64,000 bases of DNA from Aequorivita soesokkakensis (GCF_001641085.1 NZ_LXIE01000001.1:62001-126000); one strand, 5' to 3'. Shown: positions 8,045 to 16,498, numbered from the stretch's first letter. Numbers and translations: made by a program. The notes: generated by a model not told the origin, from the letters alone.

Positions 8045-10012
8045 TTATTTCCAAAAATTCATTACTTCTTCAAACTCTTTTGAATTTATGTAATCTATAA
8101 ACTGGGGATCGTTCTTATAGTATTTCCAATGGAACATATGCCCGCTCGCGACAGATTTCAGCAAGTCTTTATACAGCTCAGTTTTATTGTTTGTTGCTGC
8201 GTAATACTGTGCAAGGGCATAATCTATTTCGCCAAATTGGAAATTAGCTCGTAAATTTTCCAAACTTTGGATATTTTTTTCGGCTTCTGAATTATTGCCG
8301 AGTTTAAAATTGCTAATTGCCAATTTTGAGAGGACACTGCTATTCTTTGGCTCAATGGCATGAATTTTACTTAAAACTTTTTCAGCTTTTGCATAATTCT
8401 CTTTATAAAACAATGCGTCAGCTAACATTTCTGGGGCTACCGTGTCGGGCTCGGAGTTTATTATTTTGTTGAAATATTTATCTGCTTTTGGCTTGTTGCC
8501 TTTCAATAAATATTCTTTTCCTGCTTGCAAATATAATTCCTGCGCCTCTGCGGGGGTTGCAGTTATATCTATTTTTCGCAGAAATTGTTCCAAAACCTCT
8601 TCTTTTCCAGCCCTTATGTACGCAATTAATAAAGGTCTATTTAGATATTTTATTTCATTTTCTTTTTGGGCTGTTTCAATTATTTTAATAGCTGAACTAT
8701 AATTTTTCAATTCAATATCTGCATACGCTTTTACGTAAACTCGAAAAATACAATCTCGGCAGTTCTGTAGATTCAAGCTATCCATTGGAATTGTTTTGTA
8801 GATCGCATCAACATCTTCGGGTCTGTTTACAAACTGAAGCGCAAAAATCATAATGGTTTTATTGCTACCTAAATCGGAAGGAGCTATTTCATATTCTTTT
8901 AAATAGGTATTATAAACCGTGCGGTTGTTTCCCTTTAATAAGGCCTCGTGCATATTTAGTAGATTCAATTGGCGTTTATTGGTATAGGACTCGGGTTTTA
9001 TAAGTTTAAGTAACGAATCTGATTTTTTGAATTCTTTTTGATTAAAATAATGTTGAACCCGCATTACCTTTGGCTCAAAATACGTAGAATCAGCTTCAAT
9101 AGCTTTATTTAATAGCGCAATGTACTCTTGGTCGTCATTACTGTTTTTTGCTTCTATCAAATATTTGTATGCCTCGAATTTAGGTGCGTTTTCTTGAATC
9201 GTTAGATTTTTTTTATCTGCAGTAATAAAATAGCCTGTAATAGATTCATTTAAGTCTTCAATACATTTCAATGGATTTTCAGCAGCGCATTCTGTGGGTT
9301 TAAATGAAATTATGGTTTTGTTTGTTTTCCCATCTATCAACATTCCCTGAAAAATTAGCTGGCCCTTTTTAAGGTAAAAATTTCCCGAAATAATTTTACT
9401 GGGTTTCAGATATTCTTTGACAATGGCGGTTTCATCTTCTTCAACATTTTTTCCCTTTAATATTGCTTTATATTCATCTACCAAATCCTGTGTTATTACT
9501 TGTGCTACGTTGTTTTCGGTAATGCCATGGATAATCCAATCAGAAGCCATTTTGCTCACAATATCATATTGCGGGTCGCCCGTATTGTTGCCAAATTTTA
9601 AAACAGCAATTTTATCGCTTTGTATTATTTTAGGAAGAAGCGCTTCATTCCGTTGGAAGAAATTTTTATTCACAATAAAAAAAACGGCGATTACGCAGAT
9701 AGAAGCGATAATACCCAAAGCAGAAAAGTACATTTTCTGAAAATTGGCTTTTTTCTTTATTTCTTTTTCATCGGGTTCTGTTTCCGTTTTATGTAAGGGA
9801 GCAACTTTAAATTTCCAAAGAAGAAAAATGTAGAACGGAAAACATATAAGCAAGACTACTATTAAAAACGTAACAGATTTTTGCGGAAGTCCCAAAGGCT
9901 GCCACGTTATTGATAGCACCTGCAAAATTACCCAAGCAGATACTACATATATAGACAACATTTTAAAAACTTCCTTTTCGTGGCACTGCTTAAAAAAGGA
10001 GCTAAGCTTCAT
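8045..10012 (-). CDS. Membrane FlgO/TolB-N-like protein with TPR repeats
   Basis: This 655-residue protein is the first gene of the caspase-TIR cassette. The N-terminus has the three-helix membrane domain often fused to bacterial TPR and cyclase proteins (helices near 17-38, 46-68, 93-115; motif YVVSAWVILQVLSI). Residues about 128-255 resemble the FlgO/TolB-N domain (DKIAVLKFGNNTGDPQYDIV). The remainder, about 270-650, is a chain of degenerate TPR helices. No enzymatic motif is visible. It looks like a membrane scaffold or sensor that could recruit the TPR-bearing caspase protein encoded 58 bases downstream. Alternative: an independent TPR protein that merely neighbours the effector genes. 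Confidence 0.75.
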   Translation of the reverse strand: MKLSSFFKQCHEKEVFKMLSIYVVSAWVILQVLSITWQPLGLPQKSVTFLIVVLLICFPFYIFLLWKFKVAPLHKTETEPDEKEIKKKANFQKMYFSALGIIASICVIAVFFIVNKNFFQRNEALLPKIIQSDKIAVLKFGNNTGDPQYDIVSKMASDWIIHGITENNVAQVITQDLVDEYKAILKGKNVEEDETAIVKEYLKPSKIISGNFYLKKGQLIFQGMLIDGKTNKTIISFKPTECAAENPLKCIEDLNESITGYFITADKKNLTIQENAPKFEAYKYLIEAKNSNDDQEYIALLNKAIEADSTYFEPKVMRVQHYFNQKEFKKSDSLLKLIKPESYTNKRQLNLLNMHEALLKGNNRTVYNTYLKEYEIAPSDLGSNKTIMIFALQFVNRPEDVDAIYKTIPMDSLNLQNCRDCIFRVYVKAYADIELKNYSSAIKIIETAQKENEIKYLNRPLLIAYIRAGKEEVLEQFLRKIDITATPAEAQELYLQAGKEYLLKGNKPKADKYFNKIINSEPDTVAPEMLADALFYKENYAKAEKVLSKIHAIEPKNSSVLSKLAISNFKLGNNSEAEKNIQSLENLRANFQFGEIDYALAQYYAATNNKTELYKDLLKSVASGHMFHWKYYKNDPQFIDYINSKEFEEVMNFWK

Positions 10013-10139
10013 AATATTCGGTTAGTACTGCTAAAATACTTAAATTCAGATAGTCTTCGAATATTTATTCCAAATAAAATGGAAACGATAATTACTAATT
10101 GCGTATCTTTAAGTATTGTTTAACCAAAATTTGTCAATT

Positions 10140-10259
10140 ATGCCAACAGCACCAAAAAAAAAGCCCGCAACTCCTGCGAAACCAAAAAAAACGGAAGGTA
10201 GAGAAACGCCAGCGCCAAAAATTAAAAAAAAGCCAGCCGGAGGAATTAATCCCGGATAA
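10140..10259 (+). CDS. 39-residue Lys/Pro/Ala-rich basic peptide
   Basis: The frame starts at ATG 10140 (MPTAPKKKPATPAKPKK) and ends PAGGINPG. It is rich in Lys, Pro and Ala, without hydrophobic stretches, resembling histone-H1-like or nucleic-acid-binding tails. A -7-like box TATCTTTA lies at 10104-10111 and a strong terminator follows at 10290-10314, so the unit is self-contained. An overlapping 60-codon reading in another frame (10099-10281) is less plausible because its composition is random and lacks this regular pattern. Function unknown. Confidence 0.6.
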   Translation: MPTAPKKKPATPAKPKKTEGRETPAPKIKKKPAGGINPG

Positions 10260-10289
10260 TTGGTTTTCACTCGCTAAATAAACACATTT

Positions 10290-10314
10290 AAAATCCCTTC
10301 TTTTAAGGGATTTT
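10290..10314. terminator. Rho-independent terminator
   Basis: A 10-bp perfect stem AAAATCCCTT (10290-10299) with AAGGGATTTT (10305-10314), a 5-base loop and T-rich flank. It serves the small basic peptide gene. Because A/T runs flank both sides, it may also stop the FNT transcript coming from the right. Confidence 0.8.
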
Positions 10315-10343
10315 TCTATTTATCTTTTGTTTTGTCTAGCCAA

Positions 10344-11204
10344 TTACCCCTTAGCTTCATATACGAAAGCACGATATTTAAGCAGCGCCACAAAAACAAA
10401 TCCGCCCAGCGCATTTCCGAAAAGCGACAGGGCTATAAAATATATATAGTCCAAAATGGAAATTGCAGGCGAACTGATCAATCCGGCAAATACTTCCACA
10501 TTACCAACAATACTGTGGTGAAGACCAGTAAAGCCCAAAACGGCCGTGATCATAAAAATTATTACAATTCTGCTCAGCGTATCTTTTGAAGCGGCCACCA
10601 ACCAAGATAGCAATCCCATCAGCCATCCAGCCAATATACTACTTACCAGTATTACAATATTGTTATATTGGGTTACGTGCAGCGCAATTTTTTCAATTGT
10701 CTGCAAATCGAATATATTTAACTGTGGACCAAACCACACCAAAAGAAAAGCTATAAGATAACCGCCAATCAAATTCCCTAAAATAACCAACCCCCAGAGT
10801 TTTAAAAGACTCGAAATACTTCTTTTTTTATTAAGAACAGGCAACGTTAAAAGGGAAGTCTGTTCCGTAAAAAGTATGGATTGGCCAAGAATTACCATTA
10901 TAAATCCAACGGGATAAACAAAGGCCATTGCACTAAAAATAGTGTCTTCGGCAAATTTTCCATTTAGAAAAAAATATAGTGAACAGATCAATAAATAACT
11001 GAAACCTATTTCCAAGCCTGCAGTCAACGAACTTAAAAGAATACTTATCGGGTTTTTGTCATAAGTCTCCTGCCCTTCCACAATTTGCTGTTTCAGGATT
11101 TCGCCGTGTGATTTAGCGATATCGGCTTCCGAGTTTTTGGAATTCTGAAGCTCATTGTCAATATTTTGTTGTTCTTCAGATTTACTTTGTTTGGCATTTT
11201 CCAT
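10344..11204 (-). CDS. Formate/nitrite transporter (FNT) family channel
   Basis: This is a 286-residue inner-membrane protein with a soluble acidic N-terminus (1-58) and six predicted helices. The FNT hallmark FGNALGGFVFVALL lies near the end, and the repeat-like GNLIGGYLIAFLLVW around residue 140. FNT channels pass small monovalent anions such as formate, nitrite or hydrosulfide; the extended N-terminus resembles the YfdC-like subgroup. No formate or nitrite enzymes are encoded nearby, so the substrate is undetermined. It is a single-gene unit, divergent from the TerC gene. Confidence 0.88.
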   Translation of the reverse strand: MENAKQSKSEEQQNIDNELQNSKNSEADIAKSHGEILKQQIVEGQETYDKNPISILLSSLTAGLEIGFSYLLICSLYFFLNGKFAEDTIFSAMAFVYPVGFIMVILGQSILFTEQTSLLTLPVLNKKRSISSLLKLWGLVILGNLIGGYLIAFLLVWFGPQLNIFDLQTIEKIALHVTQYNNIVILVSSILAGWLMGLLSWLVAASKDTLSRIVIIFMITAVLGFTGLHHSIVGNVEVFAGLISSPAISILDYIYFIALSLFGNALGGFVFVALLKYRAFVYEAKG

Positions 11205-11429
11205 TTTATGATTGGTAAAAAAGGTTATTTCCGAAGATAATCTAATTATTTAATCAGCAATAAAGCCTTTAAATTATTTATTTATAATCCTTTTATTTTT
11301 ATTTTAAAATTAAGCCTTTGATTTTGTTATAAAAGTTTAAAAAAAGATTTACCGCTCTTTATCACTATTAACATTTTCCTGTATTATTTAGACAGTATTT
11401 GCACTTATTTTTGTTTAAAATTTTAAAAA

Positions 11430-12389
11430 ATGATTGTCTGGGGAATATTTATAGCATTTATCATTTTATTTCTGGCATTGGACTTGGGTGTTTTTAACCG
11501 AAATCCGCATGTCATCAAAACAAAGGAAGCAGCAATTTGGACCGCAATATGGGTCACCGTTGCCCTTAGTTTTTCAGGAATTATCTATTGGCTTTTTAGT
11601 GATGGGCTTATAGAGAATCCTACAGGCCTTTCCCCAAACACTGCTGTTTTAAAGTACATTACAGGTTATTTAATAGAACTTTCCTTAAGTATTGATAATG
11701 TTTTTGTTATAGCGGTAATCTTTTCCTCCTTTGCCATTCCGAAGAAATACCAGCACGAGGTTTTGTTTTGGGGAATTTTGGGCGCCATTGTTTTTAGGGC
11801 GCTGATGATTTTTTTCGGCGTTGCGCTTATCAATAAATTTGATTGGATTATTTATGTTTTTGGAGCTTTTCTTTTGATTACTGCTTTTAGAATGTTGCTT
11901 CATAAAGAATCCGAATTCGATCCAAAAAAATCCAAAATGTTTCGTTTTCTAAAGAAGCTTTTTCCAATAAGTTACAAAATGGAAGGTGATAAGTTTTTTA
12001 TCAAAAGGATGGGAGTCCGCGCAGCTACTCCTCTTTTTGTAGCGCTCATAATTATTGAATTGACGGATATTCTTTTTGCTTTGGATAGTATTCCTGCCAT
12101 CCTCGCCATTACCGCGGATCCATTTATTGTTTTTAGCTCTAACATACTTGCTATTTTGGGGCTTCGGTCTATGTATTTTTTGATTTCCAGAATGCTGACC
12201 AAATTTCGTTTTATCAATTACAGTCTTGTGGTTATCCTTGCCTTTGTTGGCGTGAAGATGATACTCTCACACAATGTTGAAATTCCCGAATGGCTATCGC
12301 TAACCGTTATTGGTGTTTCGCTTTCTGGTGGAATTATTGCCTCCCTACTTATCCCCGACCCTAACCCACAGCAGACAGAAGAAGATTAA
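11430..12389 (+). CDS. TerC/Alx family integral membrane protein
   Basis: This 319-residue protein has about nine membrane helices. Two family signatures are clear: ELSLSIDNVFVIAVIF near residues 88-103 and ELTDILFALDSIPAILAI near 210-227, each carrying the conserved acidic residues in membrane segments. TerC/Alx proteins are linked to manganese export, tellurite resistance and pH stress. The C-terminus is acidic (QQTEED). A -7 box TATTTTTG (11406-11413) lies just upstream of the ATG. The gene is followed by the hpf promoter, so it is probably monocistronic. Confidence 0.9.
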   Translation: MIVWGIFIAFIILFLALDLGVFNRNPHVIKTKEAAIWTAIWVTVALSFSGIIYWLFSDGLIENPTGLSPNTAVLKYITGYLIELSLSIDNVFVIAVIFSSFAIPKKYQHEVLFWGILGAIVFRALMIFFGVALINKFDWIIYVFGAFLLITAFRMLLHKESEFDPKKSKMFRFLKKLFPISYKMEGDKFFIKRMGVRAATPLFVALIIIELTDILFALDSIPAILAITADPFIVFSSNILAILGLRSMYFLISRMLTKFRFINYSLVVILAFVGVKMILSHNVEIPEWLSLTVIGVSLSGGIIASLLIPDPNPQQTEED

Positions 12390-12411
12390 TTTCACAAAAT
12401 CCCCTTAAAAG

Positions 12412-12443
12412 TTTGGAATGGTTTTTTGGCTATCGTATCTTTA
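12412..12443 (+). promoter_or_regulatory. Promoter for hpf
   Basis: TTTG (12412-12415), a 20-base spacer and TATCTTTA (12436-12443, one mismatch to TAnnTTTG) are placed 26 bases before the hpf ATG. Confidence 0.55.
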
Positions 12444-12468
12444 AAATTGATAATTAAAACCAACTAAT

Positions 12469-12771
12469 ATGAATATAAATTTTGAGTATCACGAAGTGGC
12501 TGCGAGCCCAAGATTAGAAGCTTTTGTGGCTGAAAAACTTAATAAACTTGAAAATAAATATGACTCTATTGTAGGTGCTGATGTATATTTTAAAAAAGAG
12601 AATTCTTCCAATCCTGAAGTTGGAAAAATATGCAGTGTTCGTTTGGCACTGCCCGGCCCAACAATTTTTGCAGAAACCTCCTCTGGCTCATTTGAAGCCT
12701 CGGTTGCAAAAGTTATGACAGAACTTCGAGGGCAACTTCAAAAACGAAAAGAAAAATTGAAAGCACATTAA
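12469..12771 (+). CDS. hpf: Ribosome hibernation-promoting factor, short HPF/YfiA type
   Basis: This is a 100-residue cytoplasmic protein of the HPF/RaiA fold (MNINFEYHEVAASPRLEAFV...KLEKY-type core, basic tail LQKRKEKLKAH). It binds the 30S subunit and inactivates ribosomes during slow growth. Only the N-terminal domain is present, so it is the short form. Its stop codon overlaps the next start (TAATG at 12769-12773), implying translational coupling with the ArsC-like protein. Confidence 0.9.
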   Translation: MNINFEYHEVAASPRLEAFVAEKLNKLENKYDSIVGADVYFKKENSSNPEVGKICSVRLALPGPTIFAETSSGSFEASVAKVMTELRGQLQKRKEKLKAH

Positions 12772-13247
12772 TGATGAAAACTATGGGAGTAATAGCGAGA
12801 GACGAAAGGCAGTTAACCCTTATTTATAGCAGCAACACACGCGTTGGTAGACATACGCTAAGTTACTTAACGGGATTGGACGAAAAATATCTGGCCATAG
12901 ATTTGGCTAAAACAAAAGTTTCGGACACCCAATGGGCAGAGATTGCAGCTTCCCTTGGTGTAAAGATTGGTGATTTGGTAGATAAAAGGGAACTTGATCT
13001 CAGCACCGAAAGTACTGCTGAATTTGGCTCTAATGATTGGCTTAAAATTATTCAGAAAAATGATTCTGTAATTTCAAGACCCATTGCCATTAAAGGCAAG
13101 CGCACCAAACAAATAGACAATCCTCCGGAAATTATGGAGTTTTTTGAAGTAGATTCTGCAGGCTTGGAACAAAGTCCATCAAACGGAACTGATCCAGACA
13201 TTGAGAGAACAACTGAGAATGAAAATTTTATAGAAAAGGAAAAATAA
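12771..13247 (+). CDS. ArsC/Spx-like thioredoxin-fold protein lacking the catalytic cysteine
   Basis: This 158-residue protein has the ArsC-family layout: N-terminal LTLIYSSNTRVGRHTLSYL, where true arsenate reductases have a CxxxR-type loop, and a central ISRPIAIKGKR segment like the LLxRPI signature. No cysteine occurs anywhere in it, so it cannot be a redox arsenate reductase. The last 35 residues are an acidic, probably disordered tail. It overlaps the hpf stop by one base, suggesting a stress or ribosome-related role (inference). Two start choices (MMKTMG) lie within three codons. The C-terminal codons form half of a 36-bp palindrome. Confidence 0.75.
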   Translation: MMKTMGVIARDERQLTLIYSSNTRVGRHTLSYLTGLDEKYLAIDLAKTKVSDTQWAEIAASLGVKIGDLVDKRELDLSTESTAEFGSNDWLKIIQKNDSVISRPIAIKGKRTKQIDNPPEIMEFFEVDSAGLEQSPSNGTDPDIERTTENENFIEKEK

Positions 13248-13265
13248 TTATTTTTCCTTTTCTAT
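13230..13265. terminator. Perfect 36-bp palindrome at convergent gene ends
   Basis: The sequence is symmetric about the point between 13247 and 13248, where the two stop codons abut (TAA|TTA). Each 18-base half encodes the tail I-E-K-E-K-stop of its own gene. As RNA it forms an AT-rich hairpin in either direction, a plausible bidirectional transcript end. Confidence 0.8.
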
Positions 13266-13616
13266 TGTTTCCAAAGGTTGAATTCTTGGCTTGATTTTCT
13301 TGTAAACCTGTATTTGTGGACGTGTTATAATATCGTTCATTTCATCTGTTTCCTCCTGTTGAAGTTGGTACAGCAAGTCCAGTTTTTCTTTTCCTTTAAA
13401 TTCCGCTTCAATTTTTTGTCTTCTGATTAAAAATTCTTCCACCTTTTGCTGAAAAAGCAACTGCTGCTCTCCAGTTAATGAAAGTTCAGGAATATAAAGA
13501 TTAGTTATTCTAACAGCTTCCGCTTTTGCTTCCGGATTAGATTTTTGCAAAAATGGATCCTGCGAAAATGCGGAAAAACTAATAGAAAGTATTAAGATAA
13601 AAATTATTTTTTTCAT
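13248..13616 (-). CDS. Small secreted protein, Spy/CpxP-like features
   Basis: This 122-residue protein has a clear signal peptide (1-19, KKIIFILILSISFSAFSQ). The mature part is helical and charged, with one LTGEQQ element resembling the LTxxQ motif of Spy/CpxP periplasmic chaperones and a coiled region to about residue 90. It has only one such motif, so membership is tentative. The gene is convergent with the ArsC-like gene with no intervening base. It may buffer periplasmic stress; function is otherwise unknown. Confidence 0.65.
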   Translation of the reverse strand: MKKIIFILILSISFSAFSQDPFLQKSNPEAKAEAVRITNLYIPELSLTGEQQLLFQQKVEEFLIRRQKIEAEFKGKEKLDLLYQLQQEETDEMNDIITRPQIQVYKKIKPRIQPLETIEKEK

Positions 13617-13735
13617 GGCGTTTTTGATTAAATTTTACTTTTAAAAATAATCAATAAAACACGCGAAACCAATGGTTTTAACTCACTTTAACGGATTAAT
13701 TTTGAGGAATTAACGAATTTAGAAAACCTAAAATT

Positions 13736-13984
13736 CTAAAGGGTTTTCTGTTTGATAAGGGAAACGGCATCGTTCACGGTCCGAAGTTTTTCGATGTCGT
13801 CATTTTTAAATTCTATATTGAAGGCATCTTCAATGTCTAAAATAATATCTACCAAATGTGCAGAATTTATGTTTAGTTCACGAGTTAAATCGCTTTCAAT
13901 ATTTATTTCATTTATAGAAACATCTTCGGGTAAATATGTAGTTATTATGGGTTGAAGTTGCGAATATATTTCTTCTGAAGTCAT
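13736..13984 (-). CDS. Acyl carrier protein (cluster-specific)
   Basis: This 82-residue four-helix ACP has its phosphopantetheine serine at Ser41 in the context INSAHLVDI. The usual preceding Asp is Asn here, which marks it as a divergent, dedicated carrier. It is the last gene of the polyketide cluster, 6 bases after the ketosynthase stop. It probably carries the acyl chain between ketosynthase, dehydratase and enoyl reductase before loading the type III synthase (inference). Confidence 0.85.
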   Translation of the reverse strand: MTSEEIYSQLQPIITTYLPEDVSINEINIESDLTRELNINSAHLVDIILDIEDAFNIEFKNDDIEKLRTVNDAVSLIKQKTL

Positions 13985-13990
13985 ACTAAA

Positions 13991-15262
13991 TTAAATTTTC
14001 TTAAAGATAACACAAGCGTTTACATCGCCAAAACCAAAACTGGCCTTGGCTATGGTTTGTAACGGTGTTTTAAGTAGTTTCATCGAAATTTTTTCCAAAG
14101 AAATGGTTGAAGCTATTTTTGGGTGCACAGGCTCGCAATATACATTTGGAAAAATGAACCCTTGGTGCAATTGAAGAATGGCTGAAACAATTTCAATACT
14201 TCCGCTTGCGGCTAAGCAGTGGCCCACCATTCCTTTCAATGAATTTATATACGGAAAATCAGCTCCTTTTCTGTCAAGGGCCAGACTCCAATTCTCAATT
14301 TCATCCGGATCTTTCAGCGTTGCCGTTAAATGTCCGTTGATATAATCAATTTCTGAGGCGGAAATATTTGCGTTCTGCAATGCATTTTTAATACATTTCT
14401 GTATTGCCACTCCATTTGGTGCGGTCATACTGCCACCTCCTCTTTGTCCGCCATTGTTTACGGCGCCGCCTAAAATTTCGGCATAAATAGTTGCATTCCT
14501 TTTTTGTGCACTTTCCAAAGATTCCAAAAGATAGGCTCCCGCCCCACTCCCCGGAACAAACCCATTGGCTTCTGCGCTCATTGGGCCTGCTACCTCCTTT
14601 GGTGAATCGTTGTATTTATACGTGCTAACCTTCATTGCATCAAAACCGCCCCAAATATAGGGACCGCTGTCACTAGTGCTACCGCAAAGCATATAAGTGG
14701 CCTTCCCGTTTGCAATTTGATCATAGCCCATTAAAAGTGCTTCTGTACCCGTAGCACAGGCAGATGAGTTTGCGGTTACCATATTTCCGGCACCAATTAA
14801 ACCACCGAGATATGCGCTCACTCCGCTGGTCATTGTTTGTGCTACAGAATTACTACCCAAACGCCGCACATTTTTATCATCTATTTTATATATGGCTTCG
14901 CGAAATTTTTCGACCCCGCTTGTACCGCTTCCGAAGATAATCCCTAAATCCCATAGCGGTTCTTCATCATTCTTTGCTGGTTGCAATTGCGCGTCTTTTA
15001 AGGCATCCATTCCGGCAATAATACCGTATAATATACCGCTGCTATTAAAATTTCGAAGTTGAAGCTCTGACAGATACTCCCTTTTTTTTTCTTCGGAAAC
15101 AAATGGCATTCCGCCTAACTGACAACTAAAGTTAAGATCGCGCAATTCTGGAAAAAATCGTATTCCTGACTTTCCACTTTTTATAGCCTCCGTGAATTCT
15201 GAAACTCCTACCCCATTGGGTGAAACAACTCCAAGACCAGTAATAACTACACGTTTCTTCAT
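13991..15262 (-). CDS. Beta-ketoacyl-ACP synthase (KAS II-like)
   Basis: This 423-residue thiolase-fold condensing enzyme has the catalytic Cys169 (ANSSACATG), His311 (INGHLTAT) and His348 (MVGHCLAASGS). The second motif reads GHLTAT rather than AHGTST, so it belongs to a specialised branch, not the housekeeping FabF. It would elongate an ACP-bound chain with malonyl-ACP. The start overlaps the dehydratase stop by four bases, and ACP follows 6 bases later, so the three are coupled. Confidence 0.88.
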   Translation of the reverse strand: MKKRVVITGLGVVSPNGVGVSEFTEAIKSGKSGIRFFPELRDLNFSCQLGGMPFVSEEKKREYLSELQLRNFNSSGILYGIIAGMDALKDAQLQPAKNDEEPLWDLGIIFGSGTSGVEKFREAIYKIDDKNVRRLGSNSVAQTMTSGVSAYLGGLIGAGNMVTANSSACATGTEALLMGYDQIANGKATYMLCGSTSDSGPYIWGGFDAMKVSTYKYNDSPKEVAGPMSAEANGFVPGSGAGAYLLESLESAQKRNATIYAEILGGAVNNGGQRGGGSMTAPNGVAIQKCIKNALQNANISASEIDYINGHLTATLKDPDEIENWSLALDRKGADFPYINSLKGMVGHCLAASGSIEIVSAILQLHQGFIFPNVYCEPVHPKIASTISLEKISMKLLKTPLQTIAKASFGFGDVNACVIFKKI

Positions 15263-15708
15263 TTCAAATTATTAGCATTTAAAATCATTCCACTTAAAGT
15301 TCCTAAGGCTATCAGTTCTTTTTTTTCATTCATCAATCTCACTTTGCACTTTAATTTTTGAAACCTAAAATATATTTTTTCAGAAACAACGGTAATTTTT
15401 TCACCTGGATAGACAGGAATATAAAATTCCATTTCGTTGCTGCTGAGCGCAAATGTGGTTTTTTTTGAAATGGTTTCTTCTCTTAAAAGATAGATTCCGA
15501 AACAAACCAACCCAATCTGTGCCATACATTCCGTTAAAATAACGCCCGGTGTTACTGGATTGCCTTTGAAATGTCCTCTGTAAAAGAAAGCGTCCGGTTG
15601 AAATGTATAGGTGCCCTTTATTGCTTCTTCCGAAACAGAAAGTATTTCGTCCACAAACAGAAAAGGCTCGGAATACGGTAGTGAATCAAGAATATCTTTA
15701 TATGTCAA
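15259..15708 (-). CDS. 3-hydroxyacyl-ACP dehydratase, FabZ-like hotdog protein
   Basis: This 149-residue single hotdog domain carries the FabZ active-site helix RGHFKGNPVTPGVILTECMAQ with His46 and Glu60. It removes water from 3-hydroxyacyl-ACP. Its stop overlaps the ketosynthase start by four bases. It lies 16 bases after the enoyl reductase, consistent with a dedicated acyl-elongation set for the adjacent type III polyketide synthase. Confidence 0.85.
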   Translation of the reverse strand: MTYKDILDSLPYSEPFLFVDEILSVSEEAIKGTYTFQPDAFFYRGHFKGNPVTPGVILTECMAQIGLVCFGIYLLREETISKKTTFALSSNEMEFYIPVYPGEKITVVSEKIYFRFQKLKCKVRLMNEKKELIALGTLSGMILNANNLK

Positions 15709-15724
15709 AATCTAAAATTGTTTA

Positions 15725-16498
15725 TTATCTGAGGCTTTCCCCGCCATCTACTTTAAGAATGGTTCCGTTTATCCAATCAGCTTCTTTTTTACAAAGCAAA
15801 AACACAACGTTTGCAACATCTTCAGGTTGTGTCAAACGTCCAAATGGATTTCTCTTTTTCGCCATTTTTGCAAGTTCCTCGCTCCCCGGAATTACCAAAA
15901 ACGAAGGAGTTTCGGTAGTTCCAGCCTGAATGCAGTTGGTTGTTATATCAAGTGGGGCAAATTCCACAGCCATATTTCGCATCAATGCTTCAAGCACTGA
16001 TTTTGCTGCCGAAACCGCACCATAACCGGGCCAAACCCTGCTATTGCCTTCACTGGTAAAAGCTATATTTCTTGCTTTTTTGGTAAAAATTTCGTGCTGG
16101 ATCAATGTTTGGCTCCACTCATACCAGCTTATTGCCATTGCGTGCATGGTAATATCAAAATCTTGTTTTGAAAGGGTTTTATTTTCAGAGCCTCGCATTG
16201 TTTTTAAACTGCCCTTTGCGATGCTGTGCAATAATAATTTAACGCTATTCTTCGGAAATTCTTGAGCAATTGTTTCTCGAATATCTTTATTTAAAGCATC
16301 CTGATTAAAGGTTTTAACTGAAACTCCTAACGATTCCATTGCCTTTACTTCTTTCTCAAATGCTGCCAAATTGCTTTTTCGATCCCGATGGACAATACAA
16401 ACATTCATTCCTTGGGAAGCAAGTTTTTTAGCGCTAGCAAAGCCGAGTCCGCTACTTCCTCCCATAATTATTGCCCATTGATTTTCAAATTCTTTCAT
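15725..16498 (-). CDS. SDR enoyl-ACP reductase-like protein (FabI/FabL type)
   Basis: This 257-residue Rossmann protein has the nucleotide motif GGSSGLGFASAKKLA (13-27). Tyr159 and Lys166 have six residues between them (YGAVSAAK), which is the Y-x6-K arrangement of FabI/FabL enoyl reductases rather than the Y-x3-K of ketoreductases. LLHSIA (89-94) also matches FabI. It probably reduces 2-enoyl-ACP with NAD(P)H. It sits between the type III PKS and the dehydratase on the same strand. A general SDR function cannot be excluded. Confidence 0.78.
   Translation of the reverse strand: MKEFENQWAIIMGGSSGLGFASAKKLASQGMNVCIVHRDRKSNLAAFEKEVKAMESLGVSVKTFNQDALNKDIRETIAQEFPKNSVKLLLHSIAKGSLKTMRGSENKTLSKQDFDITMHAMAISWYEWSQTLIQHEIFTKKARNIAFTSEGNSRVWPGYGAVSAAKSVLEALMRNMAVEFAPLDITTNCIQAGTTETPSFLVIPGSEELAKMAKKRNPFGRLTQPEDVANVVFLLCKKEADWINGTILKVDGGESLR

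Noticed and set aside
10099-10281. 60-codon frame overlapping the small basic peptide
   Set aside because: The 39-codon frame has the regular Lys/Pro/Ala pattern and better start; the longer frame looks like its shifted reading.
12771-13247. Functional arsenate reductase
   Set aside because: There is no cysteine in the protein, and no other ars genes are nearby.
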